Made by a program: the position numbers and the translations under genes
Source: Effrenium voratum
Lineage: Eukaryota; Sar; Dinophyceae; Suessiales; Symbiodiniaceae
DNA: 64,000 nt
Direction: 5' to 3'
Assembly: GCA_963377175.1 (NCBI GenBank)
Contig: CAUJNA010001018.1
Coordinates: 55,740 to 119,739, forward strand
Shown here: one piece after another, positions 21,650 to 31,345 of the stretch
Position numbering within the stretch: position 1 is the stretch's first letter
How the letters are laid out: each line of letters starts with the position of its first letter
The notes under the pieces: generated by a model
Databases searched by the model: none
What the model saw: only the letters and a program-made list of their open reading frames with translations
Told to the model about the DNA's origin: nothing

Positions 21650-22660
21650 CTAACGTAGACGAATGACAGGAGGATCCGAACGACCCTCCTTCAGCCTCTT
21701 CTTCTTGTCGTACCCCGCCGACGACACCATGAAAGACCTGATCGTAGCCATCAACCTATGGCTGGCCAGGATGTCCTCGTCCTTCCTATGGGTCGGATAC
21801 ATCGGCGTTAAATGACGCTGCGGCGTCTGACACATCGGGATGTAAAAGGACAAATACGTGTCATGGCGGGCAAACTTCCTAACACAAGTCGTCATTCGCC
21901 TCCCCCACTGGGCCGCATGCGCCGAGTTCGCTCGAAAGTACTCAGTCACCGATTCAAATCTATCGATCTGACCGGTTTTGATGAGATGCTTCGCCACCCA
22001 CTTCTCGACGAAAGCGTCCGACGCCATGATACCCGACACGTAGGAGAACTGGAAGAGCACCTTTGCCAACTCATCCCACGCCACGTTGACACTGCGGTAG
22101 GGTGGCAACCGAATGCCACTCTGCACCCGCATCCTCAAGCCGAATCCCATTGAGAAAGAGATCAAGTTCTTCTTGATGATCACGTCAGCCGCAATCCTCT
22201 TGGGACTGAACTGTCTCATATCCCTCACCCAGTCCGGGACAATGGGGCTCTGTGCAAAGTCTCCCTCATCCGCATTCGGAACAAAGTTCGGGTAGAAGAT
22301 CGGAAGCGCACATCCAGCGCACAAATGCATTCCGGAAGGCGTGATCTCAGCGCGCCCCAAGCAAAAAGTACTGGTGACATTCAGCTTGGCCTCCCGCGTT
22401 CGTTTGTGACTCCCCCTATCGGGCGCGAAGTCACCATAGTCCGTGTAATCATCGAACATGCACGCAGCCTTCCACGCACCCGTCTGAATCTCATCCCCAA
22501 CGGCAAGAGTCTTCCTCCTCGTCAGAAACACAGGTCCGGTCAACGACCAGCGCGCCCGAAGATCCACCATGATCAATACCCATTTCGCCTCATCCCTCTG
22601 AAGTTGGACAACTTCATCACGCGTACCCCGCCAAAGGAAGTTCATCCCAGTGCGTCTCAT
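21650..22660 (-). CDS. Unrecognised ORF in 3' part of the LTR element
   Basis: The longest intact frame of the element (336 codons). The translation is well-behaved globular protein: QLQRDEAKWVLIMVDLRARW, FDDYTDYGDFAPDRGSHKRT, a Cys pair in HLCAGCALPIF, IIKKNLISFSMGFGLRMRVQ, WDELAKVLFQFSYVSGIMAS and FVEKWVAKHLIKTGQIDRFE. No domain family is recognised. The stop at 21,650 is probably a frameshift because the adjacent frame continues as SFVYVSGEKVRTVIGGKHPE. The frame overlaps the next upstream piece (22,657-23,004) by a few bases, which again looks like one long gene split by an indel. It lies downstream of RNase H in a Copia-like element, where some groups carry an env-like gene; I see no membrane segments. 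Confidence 0.5.
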   Translation of the reverse strand: MRRTGMNFLWRGTRDEVVQLQRDEAKWVLIMVDLRARWSLTGPVFLTRRKTLAVGDEIQTGAWKAACMFDDYTDYGDFAPDRGSHKRTREAKLNVTSTFCLGRAEITPSGMHLCAGCALPIFYPNFVPNADEGDFAQSPIVPDWVRDMRQFSPKRIAADVIIKKNLISFSMGFGLRMRVQSGIRLPPYRSVNVAWDELAKVLFQFSYVSGIMASDAFVEKWVAKHLIKTGQIDRFESVTEYFRANSAHAAQWGRRMTTCVRKFARHDTYLSFYIPMCQTPQRHLTPMYPTHRKDEDILASHRLMATIRSFMVSSAGYDKKKRLKEGRSDPPVIRLR

Positions 22661-23004
22661 ACATGAGCCAGGAGCATCCGCATCGGTGTACCAGCCTGAT
22701 AACTCATGTTTCGTCCGACTCGCGTGAACCTAACGGCCACCAACCTAGTGTAGTCCCTGAGAAGAACTCCAGCCTCATCGTACATAGCCATCAGCATGAC
22801 CTCTGGCCGGGAGAGCCTTGATCGCTGGAGTGAAGAAAGTCCAATTTCGATTCCTACAACTTCCTGCAGGAACCAGATGGCCTGCTCAACGCTGACCCAG
22901 TTGCCAGCTCGCCCGCTCTCCTTCAACACCTTTTCTTCGAATATCTCCGAGATCTTCCTCGAGTTGATGACCAAGTCGTCAAACTCACATGTGAGCAGCT
23001 TCAT
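22657..23004 (-). CDS. Unrecognised ORF piece, LTR element 3' region
   Basis: 115-codon frame continuing the unknown coding region: MKLLTCEFDDLVINSRKISE, FEEKVLKESGRAGNWVSVEQ, AIWFLQEVVGIEIGLSSL, VMLMAMYDEAGVLLRDYTRL. Composition is that of a helical globular protein. Its start overlaps the stop of the preceding frame (23,004-23,420), consistent with a single ancestral gene with indels or with tightly overlapping ORFs. No known family. Confidence 0.4.
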   Translation of the reverse strand: MKLLTCEFDDLVINSRKISEIFEEKVLKESGRAGNWVSVEQAIWFLQEVVGIEIGLSSLQRSRLSRPEVMLMAMYDEAGVLLRDYTRLVAVRFTRVGRNMSYQAGTPMRMLLAHV

Positions 23005-23494
23005 CAGTGCGCCGGATCATAATCCGGAATGTGCTCCCCCATCCTGCCCTTCATGGGAACCATACTCTGGCACGCCCTGGCTTCACCGGGCGCAATCCGA
23101 GCGTCTCGCAATTCCGGTCTGATTTCCTGCCTATCGGCAAAGTAATCTTTCTTTCCGTCCATAATCACGAGGTTATACGTCACCTTCCTAGCCAAGTCGC
23201 TCGGGCGGAGTTTCCTGCTCTCGTCAACCTGACTGGGAGCATATGGATTGATCGGAGTGGTCGCACTCAAAGACGGAGTTCCCCTCCCGTAGCACAGATG
23301 CCTCTTGTGGAAGTCACCACTTTGGTCAGCTGCGTGAGGGCATACGCTCGGTCCGCACTCTTCATCCCGGCCTCTGTGAGCGGGGCCTCCGGCTTGTCGT
23401 GGCTTGCCCACCAATACCACTCGGGCATGTTGCTCAGCTCCTGGTCAGCGCATCTACCGATGCTGTCCCTCAGGCGTCGCGCTGAACGGGTCAA
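23004..23494 (-). pseudogene. Unrecognised ORF piece, LTR element 3' region
   Basis: Two frames overlap (23,267-23,494 and 23,004-23,420). The first reads ELSNMPEWYWWASHDKPEAP, LTEAGMKSADRAYALTQLTK; the second continues SDLARKVTYNLVIMDGKKDY, FADRQEIRPELRDARIAPGE and ends IPDYDPAH. The frame change lies between about 23,280 and 23,300. One short palindrome (23,128-23,139) falls inside the reading frame at F-A-D-R-Q and does not break it. Family unknown. Confidence 0.4.
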
Positions 23495-23648
23495 TCATCC
23501 TGGCCAACGTCTGGAAGCCTGGCGTGCCCGCCGGCAAGTCTCCATGTCAATTAGAGCGTTCTTGGGAAGAAGCCTCTTATTGTCTCCCTCCCCACTGTAC
23601 ACCTGGGCGCAGCCTTACGGCACTCCTCAAACTGCATCTTGTCAGGGC

Positions 23649-24420
23649 TTACCTGCCCAGCCTCAGTACCCCGAGGCTTGGGCGCACACATCCCAGATTT
23701 GAACAGGATCCACCCTTGGCAACGTCCTCCACGTCCATGTCATCCTTCTTATCATCCTTCTTCTCCTCCGCCATGGAATATTTCCCTATGTCAGGAAGCG
23801 TCTTGTCTTCACCCTTTCCTGAGCCGGCACCCCTATCGGGGCCCTGCTCGTCCCACCTCGCCTTGGGCCACATCTTCAACATGCAGCCGCTTTCCCCAAA
23901 CGAAGGCTTCAGGGAACTGCAACACCTCCAGCCATGTGGTGTCCGGGCCAAGTGGCTCCATCCTCAAACCACAACTTTCCGAACGGGTTGCCATCTCTCC
24001 CGATGATCTGCTGCCTATTGGCCGTAGATCCCAGTGAGACAACGCCGAAACATGGAATAGCATACGGTTGCAGATTGCACCAACGTGTCCCTTGTCGGAA
24101 TAGTCCGCAACTCTGGAGCAAGCTGAATCCGCTTGCCCAAAACTGCCTTGTTCAACGCGTTGAAGTACTTCTGCAGCTTCTCCAGCATCGCGGTCGCCGC
24201 CATCAGCTGAGGATGGAACATCGGCATACGCCACGCGCGCCCGAGGGCACTATCCACTTGCGACGCAATCGCGGCGATCGTCGCCACCATTTGACGCGAC
24301 GACGCGACATCCAGCATCCATGTTGGATCATCCAGCGGAATGCACTGACCTGTCTGCGCGTTCAGCAGTGTAGCCAGTCATAGGCCTCCGGTTCAACTAA
24401 CGTTTGCTCGAACCATGTAG
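23649..24420 (-). pseudogene. Unrecognised ORF piece, LTR element 3' region
   Basis: Three frames follow one another with two shifts: SRQMVATIAAIASQVDSALG through LEKLQKYFNALNKAVLGKRI and TIPTRDTLVQSATVCYSMF; then STANRQQIIGRDGNPFGKLW; then SFGESGCMLKMWPKARWDEQ, GPDRGAGSGKGEDK and an acidic lysine/aspartate tail (EEKKDDKKDDMDVEDVAKGG). The first part has heptad-like leucines and could form a coiled coil. No family is recognised. Confidence 0.35.
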
Positions 24421-24426
24421 TCATCC

Positions 24427-25446
24427 CTATGCCCAATCTCCGGGGGGTGCCCGTCCATGATGGTACTTCGCCTCGATGTCCTGCCTCATCCCTAGCAATA
24501 TGTGGGCAGCCTCAGTCGCCATCTTCTTCATGTTCCACTGCTGATCAGCCCGCGGCGCCGTCTTCCGATCGCGTGGGGTCAATCCTCCCAGCCACCCGGA
24601 GTGCATCAAGAGCCCCGTACATAAAGTCATTGCGCACGGCTCGCTCCCAGACCGCGTTCCACTCGCTATCGCAAGTGGGGAACACGATGCGCTCAGTTTC
24701 ATGAGCTTTCTTCCACTCTTCGGCGGTAACCCGCTCCTGAGCGATTGCCTTGTTGCGGATGACCGCGTACATGAAAGGCTCACCTGCCTCCCTTGCCAGG
24801 ACATGCTGGGCAATGTACTTCCTATTGGACTTGTACTCCGCCGGCTTCGCAGATGTCCCCCTAGACGCGAGGTAGGACCTTGACTCCTGAAGGCGCCTGA
24901 CCTCCGCAGGTTTCAGCTCCGGCGCCTCGCCCGGATCCTCCGGGTAGGGCGTGTTCACGTAATTGCGCACACCTCCACGGGATTCCTGAGCCGACGTCCC
25001 TTTTGAGGTCATCGCGGTATCCCCATCATCGTCCGTGTACTTTGGAGCATGGGACACTGGTATGCTGGGGCTGGTCGGACCTGACTTCTCATTCTCGTTC
25101 TGAGTACCAATCGGGTCCTTGGCCTTGCGATCCTCCCTATTGGGAGAAGCCGTCGCTCTACTCCGAAAGCTTCCACTTCAGGTTGATCCGCTGCTGCCTG
25201 AGGAACCTCAGCCTCCCTATCGGGAGCACTGTCTCCCTTTTCGGCCGGGACCTCCAATTCCTCCACCGGCTTCATCTCAATGTCCCCAACGAACTCCAGC
25301 ACTTCAGCTTCGGTCGGACCCTCACCATCAGGAAAAGTGTCCGTCGGAAGACCGGCCTTTTCCCTATTGGGGAGGAGGTCATCGATGTTAAGGGAACCTC
25401 CAGCTCCGAAGTTCTCCTCCTCGAGCGTCGCCCTGGGCGTCCGCAA
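24427..25446 (-). pseudogene. Unrecognised ORF piece, LTR element 3' region
   Basis: An acidic first part (NIDDLLPNREKAGLPTDTFP, AEVLEFVGDIEMKPVEELEV, EKGDSAPDREAEVPQAAADQ), a frame change at about 25,135 exactly where a CTCCC-TATT-GGGAG palindrome sits, then KYTDDDGDTAMTSKGTSAQE, PAEVRRLQESRSYLASRGTS, YKSNRKYIAQHVLAREAGEP, VTAEEWKKAHETERIVFPTC and WNAVWERAVRNDFMYGALDA. A further shift leads to WNMKKMATEAAHILLGMRQD and a stop at 24,427. A charged linker followed by a helical domain is all that can be said. Confidence 0.35.
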
Positions 25447-25499
25447 GTGAGAAGTCCACCTGTTTCCATCTCTCCTGCGCCTAACGCCCTAGCAGGAGG

Positions 25500-26487
25500 T
25501 TTTGGGGCGGCTGTGACATGAAACCAGCTCCACCCATCTTCGAAGAAGTACTCTTTTTCACCTGCATCAAGATGGCGTCCCTGATCTTCATCCCAATCTG
25601 TCCTGGTCCAGGTCGCAGGCAACAAAATTGCCGTAATGGTCCACCTCACATCCCCACGATTCATCTGGATCTCCTTCTGCATGTGAACTTCCTCAATCTA
25701 ACGATCTCCCGCGCCTTATCACCAAGCCTTACCAGCGCCTCCACGTCCTTATCCCAGACGGATGCCTTGTCATTCCTCGTCCTGCGGATCCAACCCCTTC
25801 TTAATCTTCTGGGACGCGGCGTTGAACGTTTGGTCCAGCAAGTAGAACACGGTCGCATCCGGGGCAGCGGGCTCCTCCTTGTACACAGGAGGGCCATAGC
25901 CGGCAGAGATACCCGTTCCATTGGCCGCAAGGCACCTGAGCAAGATGATCAGCTTGCCAGAGCCACGCACCATCTCGCTCAGCACAATGGAGGGGTCGAT
26001 AGGCAGCATCCATGTCCATTAACATGGCAGTCGTCCCTCTCCAACTGAGTATGGTCCACCGCCACCCGGGAGTATCCTCCCTTCGGCAGAACAATCGACT
26101 GAGGAACAATCTTCTTGTTCTTGATCAGGCGGAACACCCGCCTGGCTTGCTTAACGCAGTCCAGCTCGTTCAGTCTTGCCTGTCGACTTTGGCACAATAC
26201 GTGCATAGAGCTGTCCACCGTCTGCTTGAGCCGCCTGAGGAGTCCCTGGGGCAGCGCAATGCTGGTTGAAGTACTGCAGGATGCTATCGCCTCCTGAGTT
26301 ACATACCTCCACCCATTGGGAGTCCGCTGATGGACGATCGAGCTTGATGCAGATACCACAAATTGCGAGCCTCGCGTTGGGGAACACCCGCTGCGCTCCC
26401 CTCTTGACGCTCCTCAGCCCAGAGTGATCTGCGAACGAGTTCTCCGTTTCGTCCGGCTGCTTGATGCAAATCCCAACCCTCGCCCAT
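25500..26487 (-). pseudogene. Unrecognised ORF piece, LTR element 3' region
   Basis: Several frames: RLAICGICIKLDRPSADSQW and VEVCNSGGDSILQYFNQHCA; then LNELDCVKQARRVFRLIKNK, KIVPQSIVLPKGGYSRVAVD; then MLPIDPSIVLSEMVRGSGKL, IILLRCLAANGTGISAGYGP, PDATVFYLLDQTFNAASQKI; finally RWTITAILLPATWTRTDWDE and YFFEDGWSWFHVTAAPKPPA. Three or more frameshifts. The mix of strands and loops looks globular, but I recognise no catalytic motif. Confidence 0.35.
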
Positions 26488-26548
26488 TTGTTCTGGCCAT
26501 TACCCTAGGGCCTCAACAGTCTTCAACGAAGTCCAAACACCCATGGCT

Positions 26549-27660
26549 TCATCGCTCGCGGTGGATGCAGTAACCTGCATACCGCCCAGGATACCCCACA
26601 ACGAAGACTACAACGTTCCATGGATTTGGAGGTCCTTGGTCTCCGTCGGGTGCCGAAGTATCGTCTGCCGCGCTGGCCGGGTTCTTGGGCGAGATTCGCA
26701 ACACCTGTGGCCTATCCCACTCGACCAAGTCCCCCATGGAAGAAACCAGACCTGACATCTTGCCCATGGCATGCAGGTATCCGCGCACACCTGGCCTATC
26801 GGCCGTGGCGAACTTCCTAACCGACATCACTCACGACAAGCTTCGTCCGGAAGAGCATCGAACGATCTCCTCCCTGTTCCTTCCCTCGGTCAGCATCATG
26901 GCATCAACGACCACCTCCGGGGGGGCGAACAATGCGTTGGGCCTATCGTTCAACCAGGCCCTGATGGCATTGCAGCGATACTCCGCGCCTTTGCACAGAG
27001 GATGTTCTTCGTACGCCACGGCGGCCTGATTAGCAACCGTCTTGACCAAGATCGTTTGATTGTGAACCGCCTTCCTGAGCGGCTGGCTCCACACTGTTGT
27101 CCACAAGTATGACATGCCGGTAACCCCGGCACACTAAAAGCAGTCATTGTATGGGACCAGGAAAGCAGGGTCCGTTGGGACTGCGGCACACAAAACGGCC
27201 GCTAGATGTACTGCCCTCATGCTTCATTTCTGCCACTATCGCGGCAGTCCTGATCTTCCTGTAGAAAATCACCTTCTCATGATCCGTCCACGGGATGAGA
27301 GATTTCTCGAGCTTTTGTGCGCTGATGAAAGATACCCTCCCAACCAGCTCCTTCAACCTTCCCGTAGATTCGTCCTGGATCAGTTGGTCGACGCTCCCCA
27401 TATCTGGGTCGATTGTGGTGAGTCTTGACTCCGCCCCCCTGAAACCCTTCTCTGTCCACTCGCGGTGCCCCAGCAGCCCCGCCAGCGGTCGCCGTGCGTC
27501 GGCAGGTTCGGGCCACAGGCCACAGAACCCAAGACAGCAGCGTGCGAGCGCGGGCGAACCAGGAAACCAGCCTATCGGCTGGAATTCCCGAGGTGTCCCA
27601 GATGGCGCAGCCTATCGGCCAGAGACCTTCTCCTTCAAAAAAGGAACAAATTAAACCGAC
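26549..27660 (-). pseudogene. Unrecognised ORF, N-terminal part, LTR element 3' region
   Basis: First recognisable protein-like segments after the pol region: VDQLIQDESTGRLKELVGRV, FISAQKLEKSLIPWTDHEKV, YRKIRTAAIVAEMKHEGSTS; then SQPLRKAVHNQTILVKTVAN, QAAVAYEEHPLCKGAEYRCN, AIRAWLNDRPNALFAPPEVV; then FATADRPGVRGYLHAMGKMS and VEWDRPQVLRISPKNPASAA. Frame changes occur near 27,145 and 26,830. The N-terminal limit is uncertain. About 360 bp between this and the RNase H-associated domain (27,661-28,024) shows nothing I can assign. Confidence 0.35.
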
Positions 27661-28024
27661 AAGGAACCAAAATCAGTCCTTCACACAGCTAGAGATCCAC
27701 CTTAGTGTCAAGCATATCTGCTTTGTCCCTGCATCCTGAGCTGCCTGTGAGTGTGTTGCGGGTACCCGCGTGTGAGCCTGCTAGCTCAAGCCAGAAGCTA
27801 CGCGGCAATGAAGTTGTTCAACCACTTCTGAATGGCAAGCGACCGGTCATGCAGAGAGAGGGTATCCCCTCCTCGCATCTTACAAGTGTTCCACATAGAA
27901 GTAAAAACCTTAGATGAGAAGCACCTGAAGACAACGCCATGTCCTTTGATGCCACATTGACAAGCACAAACAGACTTGCAGTCGAAACCATGCGTAAGAG
28001 CAATCTTTTCAACCTTGCCTTCCC

Positions 28025-28375
28025 TTAAAACATAACAATCAGGTCGGAAAAGAATGACAGGAATGCATCCGCAGTCCTGGAATCAACCCTATTGGGCGCA
28101 AGATCATTGAGCGCAAGCATAACGTAACAAAGGCTATCGCCTTCAATCCTACCAGTGCGAACAATGTGATTCCTGTTTCCAGGAGCAACTTGAAGCGTAA
28201 CCACCCTGCAAGAATCATTATACGCGAAAACATTGGCTAACGCCTGGTTTGCGACAATGGTTTTCTCACATCTTTTACCTCCTTTTTCCTCGTCGATCAC
28301 GATTCCCTCGTACTCAGAGAGTAACCTCTCTATGAGCCGATTGAAACCTGATTCCACGCATACCCCAGAGCGGCA
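28025..28375 (-). CDS. Domain of unknown function after RNase H
   Basis: Reverse frame reading GFNRLIERLLSEYEGIVIDE, EKTIVANQALANVFAYNDSC, RVVTLQVAPGNRNHIVRTGR, IEGDSLCYVMLALNDLAPNR and ending FLSFFSDLIVMF. It directly follows the end of the Copia RNase H (about 28,384), separated by a frame change. Regular alternation of strands and helices suggests a folded domain of about 110 residues. Two short palindromes (28,087-28,096 and 28,130-28,143) sit inside its frame without disrupting it. Not recognised. Confidence 0.4.
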   Translation of the reverse strand, partial: CRSGVCVESGFNRLIERLLSEYEGIVIDEEKGGKRCEKTIVANQALANVFAYNDSCRVVTLQVAPGNRNHIVRTGRIEGDSLCYVMLALNDLAPNRVDSRTADAFLSFFSDLIVMF

Positions 28376-28383
28376 GGGGGACA

Positions 28384-29236
28384 GGGTTGGGCGGGTTGGG
28401 CCATATATTCCTGCAGGTATCCCGGCAGGAACATACCAAGAGTGTGGAGGTTTCGGTTCCATACGACCTTGTCGACGCAGCCCTTAGTGAAAATGTCTGC
28501 AACCTTGGTAGTGAGACGGGCATGCGACGAACCGAAAGATACCATCATTGAATTGCTCATTGAGCCAAGAGATATCACTGCGCTGTGTCCTCGACATGTC
28601 GCGCATGTTGGGATTATTCCCGGCGATAACGATTCGGCTCCAGTGAACGGCTGGGTCTCCTTTCCTCTTCCAATGGCGTGCTGCCAGATAATGGCTAACG
28701 CCATTCCCTCCTTGGCCACTCCATGGTCAATCTCCGCTTCGGGAGTCGACTTCGAAACAGAAGTCTGCTTCCTACTTACTCCAGTGATGGGCATATAGGT
28801 CCTAGGACCTACAAGGCAAACAAGCACTGACGTGCTCTTGGAATCAGTACGACCCCCAGCCAAGTCCGCATCACAGCAAGCGACCTCGATGAACTCTGGG
28901 CTATCGCCCACCCAACCGTACAAATGAAGATCAAGCGTAGAATTCACATACGAAATTAGCCTATGGAGCTTACGGTCGCACAGGTGATTCCACTTAGTGA
29001 CCCGGCTGGCTAACGCCTGCACGGGACGAATAAGGTCGTACCTGGACATCCTAGCTCTGTAGAGAACCTTCATCAGCACCGCCGCCGCATCGTTTCCGAG
29101 GCATCCTGGCGGCCTCCACATCCATCGCCTGGTTGAAGAGCTTATCAAACTCGGGATTGACGGGGCTCTCATCGAACTCCGGCTTGCTCTCGTCCAGGAC
29201 ACCTTTTGCAGCTTCCTTGGGTACTTCCCCTGACAC
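28384..29236 (-). pseudogene. Copia RNase H domain
   Basis: Reverse frame of 290 codons preceded by an acidic linker (ESKPEFDESPVNPEFDKLFN). It contains MPITGVSRKQTSVSKSTPEA and EIDHGVAKEGMALAIIWQHA, the Copia RNase H signature S-K-x-Q-x-x-V-S-x-S-T-x-E-A-E with the catalytic Glu, and ends SHARLTTKVADIFTKGCVDK with VVWNRNLHTLGMF, the usual D-x-x-T-K end of the domain. Upstream, GGRTDSKSTSVLVCLVGPRT places the first catalytic Asp region (here CCDADLAGGRTDSKSTSG-like). It degrades the RNA strand of the RNA-DNA hybrid in the intact element. A few codons in the central loop (AESLSPGIIPTCATCRGHSA) look scrambled, probably by compensating indels. Confidence 0.8.
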
Positions 29237-29339
29237 AGCTCGATGTATCTATCAACACATGCCTGCTACTTTCGCTGTATTTGATGAACCTGATCATACC
29301 GGGCGAAATCTCAAGTCGGGCTGCTCCTTATCAGGAGGA

Positions 29340-30165
29340 TTACCCACCGTCCACGCCAGCCCTCGGGTCAAAGTGACCCTTAACCAGTTGCTGTGTGAAA
29401 TCATGCTCGCAGCCAAGATATCTCTTGAGCCTAGGTTCCTCCATCTTGATGACCTTGGAGATCAGGGCCCATCCAGCTGCGATATTCTTAGCCGGTCCAC
29501 TCATCTTGAAGTCATCCACGTATACGACAAAGAAAAGATCAAGCTCCTCGTGCCTAAACACGCTGGCCCACTCCTGCACCTTGACGTAACCGACCTGTTT
29601 CAGCATGGCTTCGCAGCGCTGTTCCCACCAGCGTCCGGACGCCCGTGCAACGCGAGCACAAGGACGACAACTGGGTCTGGGATTCCCACTACTGTCAAAC
29701 CACTCAGGAGGCCACTGGTCACGAGGAATCCTCACCTCTTCTTTCCCTTCAGACAGGCCTGAGTATACGCCGATTTCCCATCACTAACTTCCAGAAGATT
29801 TCCGGGAAGCACGAAGCATCCCTCGAAGACGACTCGTCCTTTGTACTTGCGATTTATCGTCTTCAGGAAGCTCGTGATTCTTCTCAACGCAGATGTCAAA
29901 GATCCTACCAACATGGATATCCTCCCCTTCCTTTCGAGCATTAGCTGTAACGTCGAACCACTCCTGGACAGTCGACAAGTCCCAGCATCCTTGCGAAGTT
30001 AACTTGTCCCACTCCTTCTGCAGAGCAGCCCTTGCTTTGGCATTCGCAGCCTGCTGCTCCTTCTTGTTGACGGGTCTAGCAACACAAGCATACAAGGAGG
30101 GAAGACGCCTGGGTTCTTGGGCCGATGCGAGAGGGATATCTTTTCTGAGCATTGCGAACTCAAAG
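29340..30165 (-). pseudogene. Copia reverse transcriptase
   Basis: Begins in frame with the dUTPase-like domain: LPSLYACVARPVNKKEQQAA, LQKEWDKLTSQGCWDLSTVQ (the K-E-W-x-x-L block that opens Copia RTs), EGEDIHVGRIFDICVEKNHE, then after a shift YKGRVVFEGCFVLPGNLLEV with SDGKSAYTQACLKGKKR, and finally EELDLFFVVYVDDFKMSGPA with the YVDD catalytic motif and PRLKRYLGCEHDF. The block order is that of Copia RT, but the region between YTQACLKG and the YVDD box is compressed and reads WWEQRCEAMLKQVGYVKVQE. Two frameshifts at least. It synthesises cDNA from the element RNA in an active copy. This copy is inactive as sequenced. Confidence 0.85.
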
Positions 30166-30425
30166 CTCTTTCCATCAGATCCTATCGTGGGAGCGGCAGC
30201 AGCAACGCCTGTGCTTCCGAAGCCAGCGGATCCCCTATCAGTTCTCCGTCTAATCTTCCTGGGTACAATCGAAGCATCAATCAGCATGACGCGTTCCAGC
30301 AAGCTGCGCGATGCGGTCCCCGTGTTTCACGGTGAAATCCTCATCCCGTGATTGAAAAGGATGACCTTGACTTCACCATCATAGTCAGGGTCGATGACCC
30401 CACCGCCTACAGCGATTTTGTTCTT
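30166..30425 (-). pseudogene. dUTPase-like domain (motifs 3-5) joined to RT
   Basis: Minus-strand translation gives KIAVGGGVIDPDYDGEVKVI and LFNHG (dUTPase motif 3, G-V-I-D-x-D-Y-x-G-E), then after a one-base shift EDFTVKHGDRIAQL (motif 4, G-D-R-I-A-Q-L), then after another shift LERVMLIDASIVPRKIRR followed by TDRGSAGFGSTG (motif 5, R-G-x-x-G-F-G-S-T-G). The frame runs on without a stop into the reverse transcriptase. Motifs 1 and 2 are missing because a tyrosine-recombinase fragment and GC-rich sequence are inserted at about 30,426. A trimeric dUTPase hydrolyses dUTP to dUMP and limits uracil in cDNA. dUTPases are known in some retroviruses and a few retroelements, so the fusion to a Copia RT is the point of interest. 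Confidence 0.8.
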
Positions 30426-30660
30426 CACAGTGTCGGGCATGAAAAAGCCCTGTTTAACTTGTGATTGCATGGTTACCAGCTCTCTGAGCGGGAGGCTCAG
30501 TGTGTCTCGACTGTAAGTGGCCATGCTGGTTTCCTCTCTGTCCAAATAGTATCCCAACAATTTGCGAACAGGAGGGTTGGCGCCAAATTTGGCCATGAAG
30601 CTGAGCAATGCACATTTGAATGTTCGCTCTTCCGATGAGGAGGGGGGCGGATGTGGAGAC
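30426..30660 (-). pseudogene. Tyrosine recombinase C-terminal fragment
   Basis: Minus-strand reading SEERTFKCALLSFMAKFGAN, PPVRKLLGYYLDREETSMAT and YSRDTLSLPLRELVTMQSQV with GFFMPDTV. It matches the end of DIRS-type tyrosine recombinases in this window: the K-x-x-L-L-S-x-x-A-K-x-G block, R-x-x-L-G-Y-x-x-D, the nucleophile context S-M-A-T-Y-S-R-D, and the LR-E/T-x-x-x-F-x-PD tail also seen at 47.7 kb (LRTFCEVLDAVRRKIFLPDL). It fuses in frame with the dUTPase at KNKIAVGGG, by chance of the insertion point. Confidence 0.65.
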
Positions 30661-31345
30661 CACCGGCCGAGCAATGCACTCGGCTCAAAGCAGTTTTGCG
30701 ACACGGAGTCGGTGAACGGTGAACTCCTCCAGCGGCGAGGATCAGCAGATCCCAGACCCTGATTGGAGTCTGCTTCCTTCTCCAGGCGCCGAACCTCCGC
30801 AGAAGCGCGCCCATCTCCCACCAAGGCTCCCGCGGCCGCGGCGGCCCAGGTTCAACCGGACTCCGATGATGACACTTGGGGCAAGTGGGGCAAGCGCAAC
30901 CTTCCTCCTTCGGCCTCCGTACCGGCTGCTCCAGCCGCTCCGCCGCCGGCTGCCCCCCCGCCTGGGGGACGAGAAGGCAAGCGCAACCCCTTTTGTTCGC
31001 CCCCCAAGCCAGCCATTCCTGCCGCTGCACCACGCACCAGTGGCCTCCGTTTCACGTTTGCAGGCTCCGCCAGGTTTCACCGCCCAAGATGGGCAAGCCA
31101 ACCCAGTCAGTGGCCCAGCCCCCCAAAGCTGTGGCGGCTCCGAAGGCCAAAGAGCCTGCCGCAAAAGCTCCGGCCACTGTTGCTGTGGCAGCCCAGCGCC
31201 CGCTTACGGTCTTCTTTGACCCTCCCCTGTTTAAGCCGATGCCTCGCCCTCCCAAGAAGCCGTGACATTGCTGGCCCGCGGGACAAAATGCCCCCTTTCG
31301 TTGCCTTTACCTTCTTGTACATGTTTTCAGTGCCTATTCATGTCT
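30426..31345. mobile_element. Nested insertion inside the dUTPase
   Basis: About 0.9 kb that interrupts the minus-strand coding sequence. The left 230 bp encode a tyrosine-recombinase C-terminus on the minus strand. The rest (30,660-31,345) is GC-rich with proline/alanine-rich plus-strand frames (PDSDDDTWGKWGKRNLPPSA, then PAAPPPAAPPPGG). It contains none of the TATY palindromes found through the rest of the element, which supports a foreign origin. The right boundary is approximate; the dUTPase N-terminus was not found beyond it. Confidence 0.5.

Noticed and set aside
29133..29762. Forward frame of 209 codons opposite the RT
   Set aside because: Shadow of the minus-strand RT, which carries the YVDD motif.
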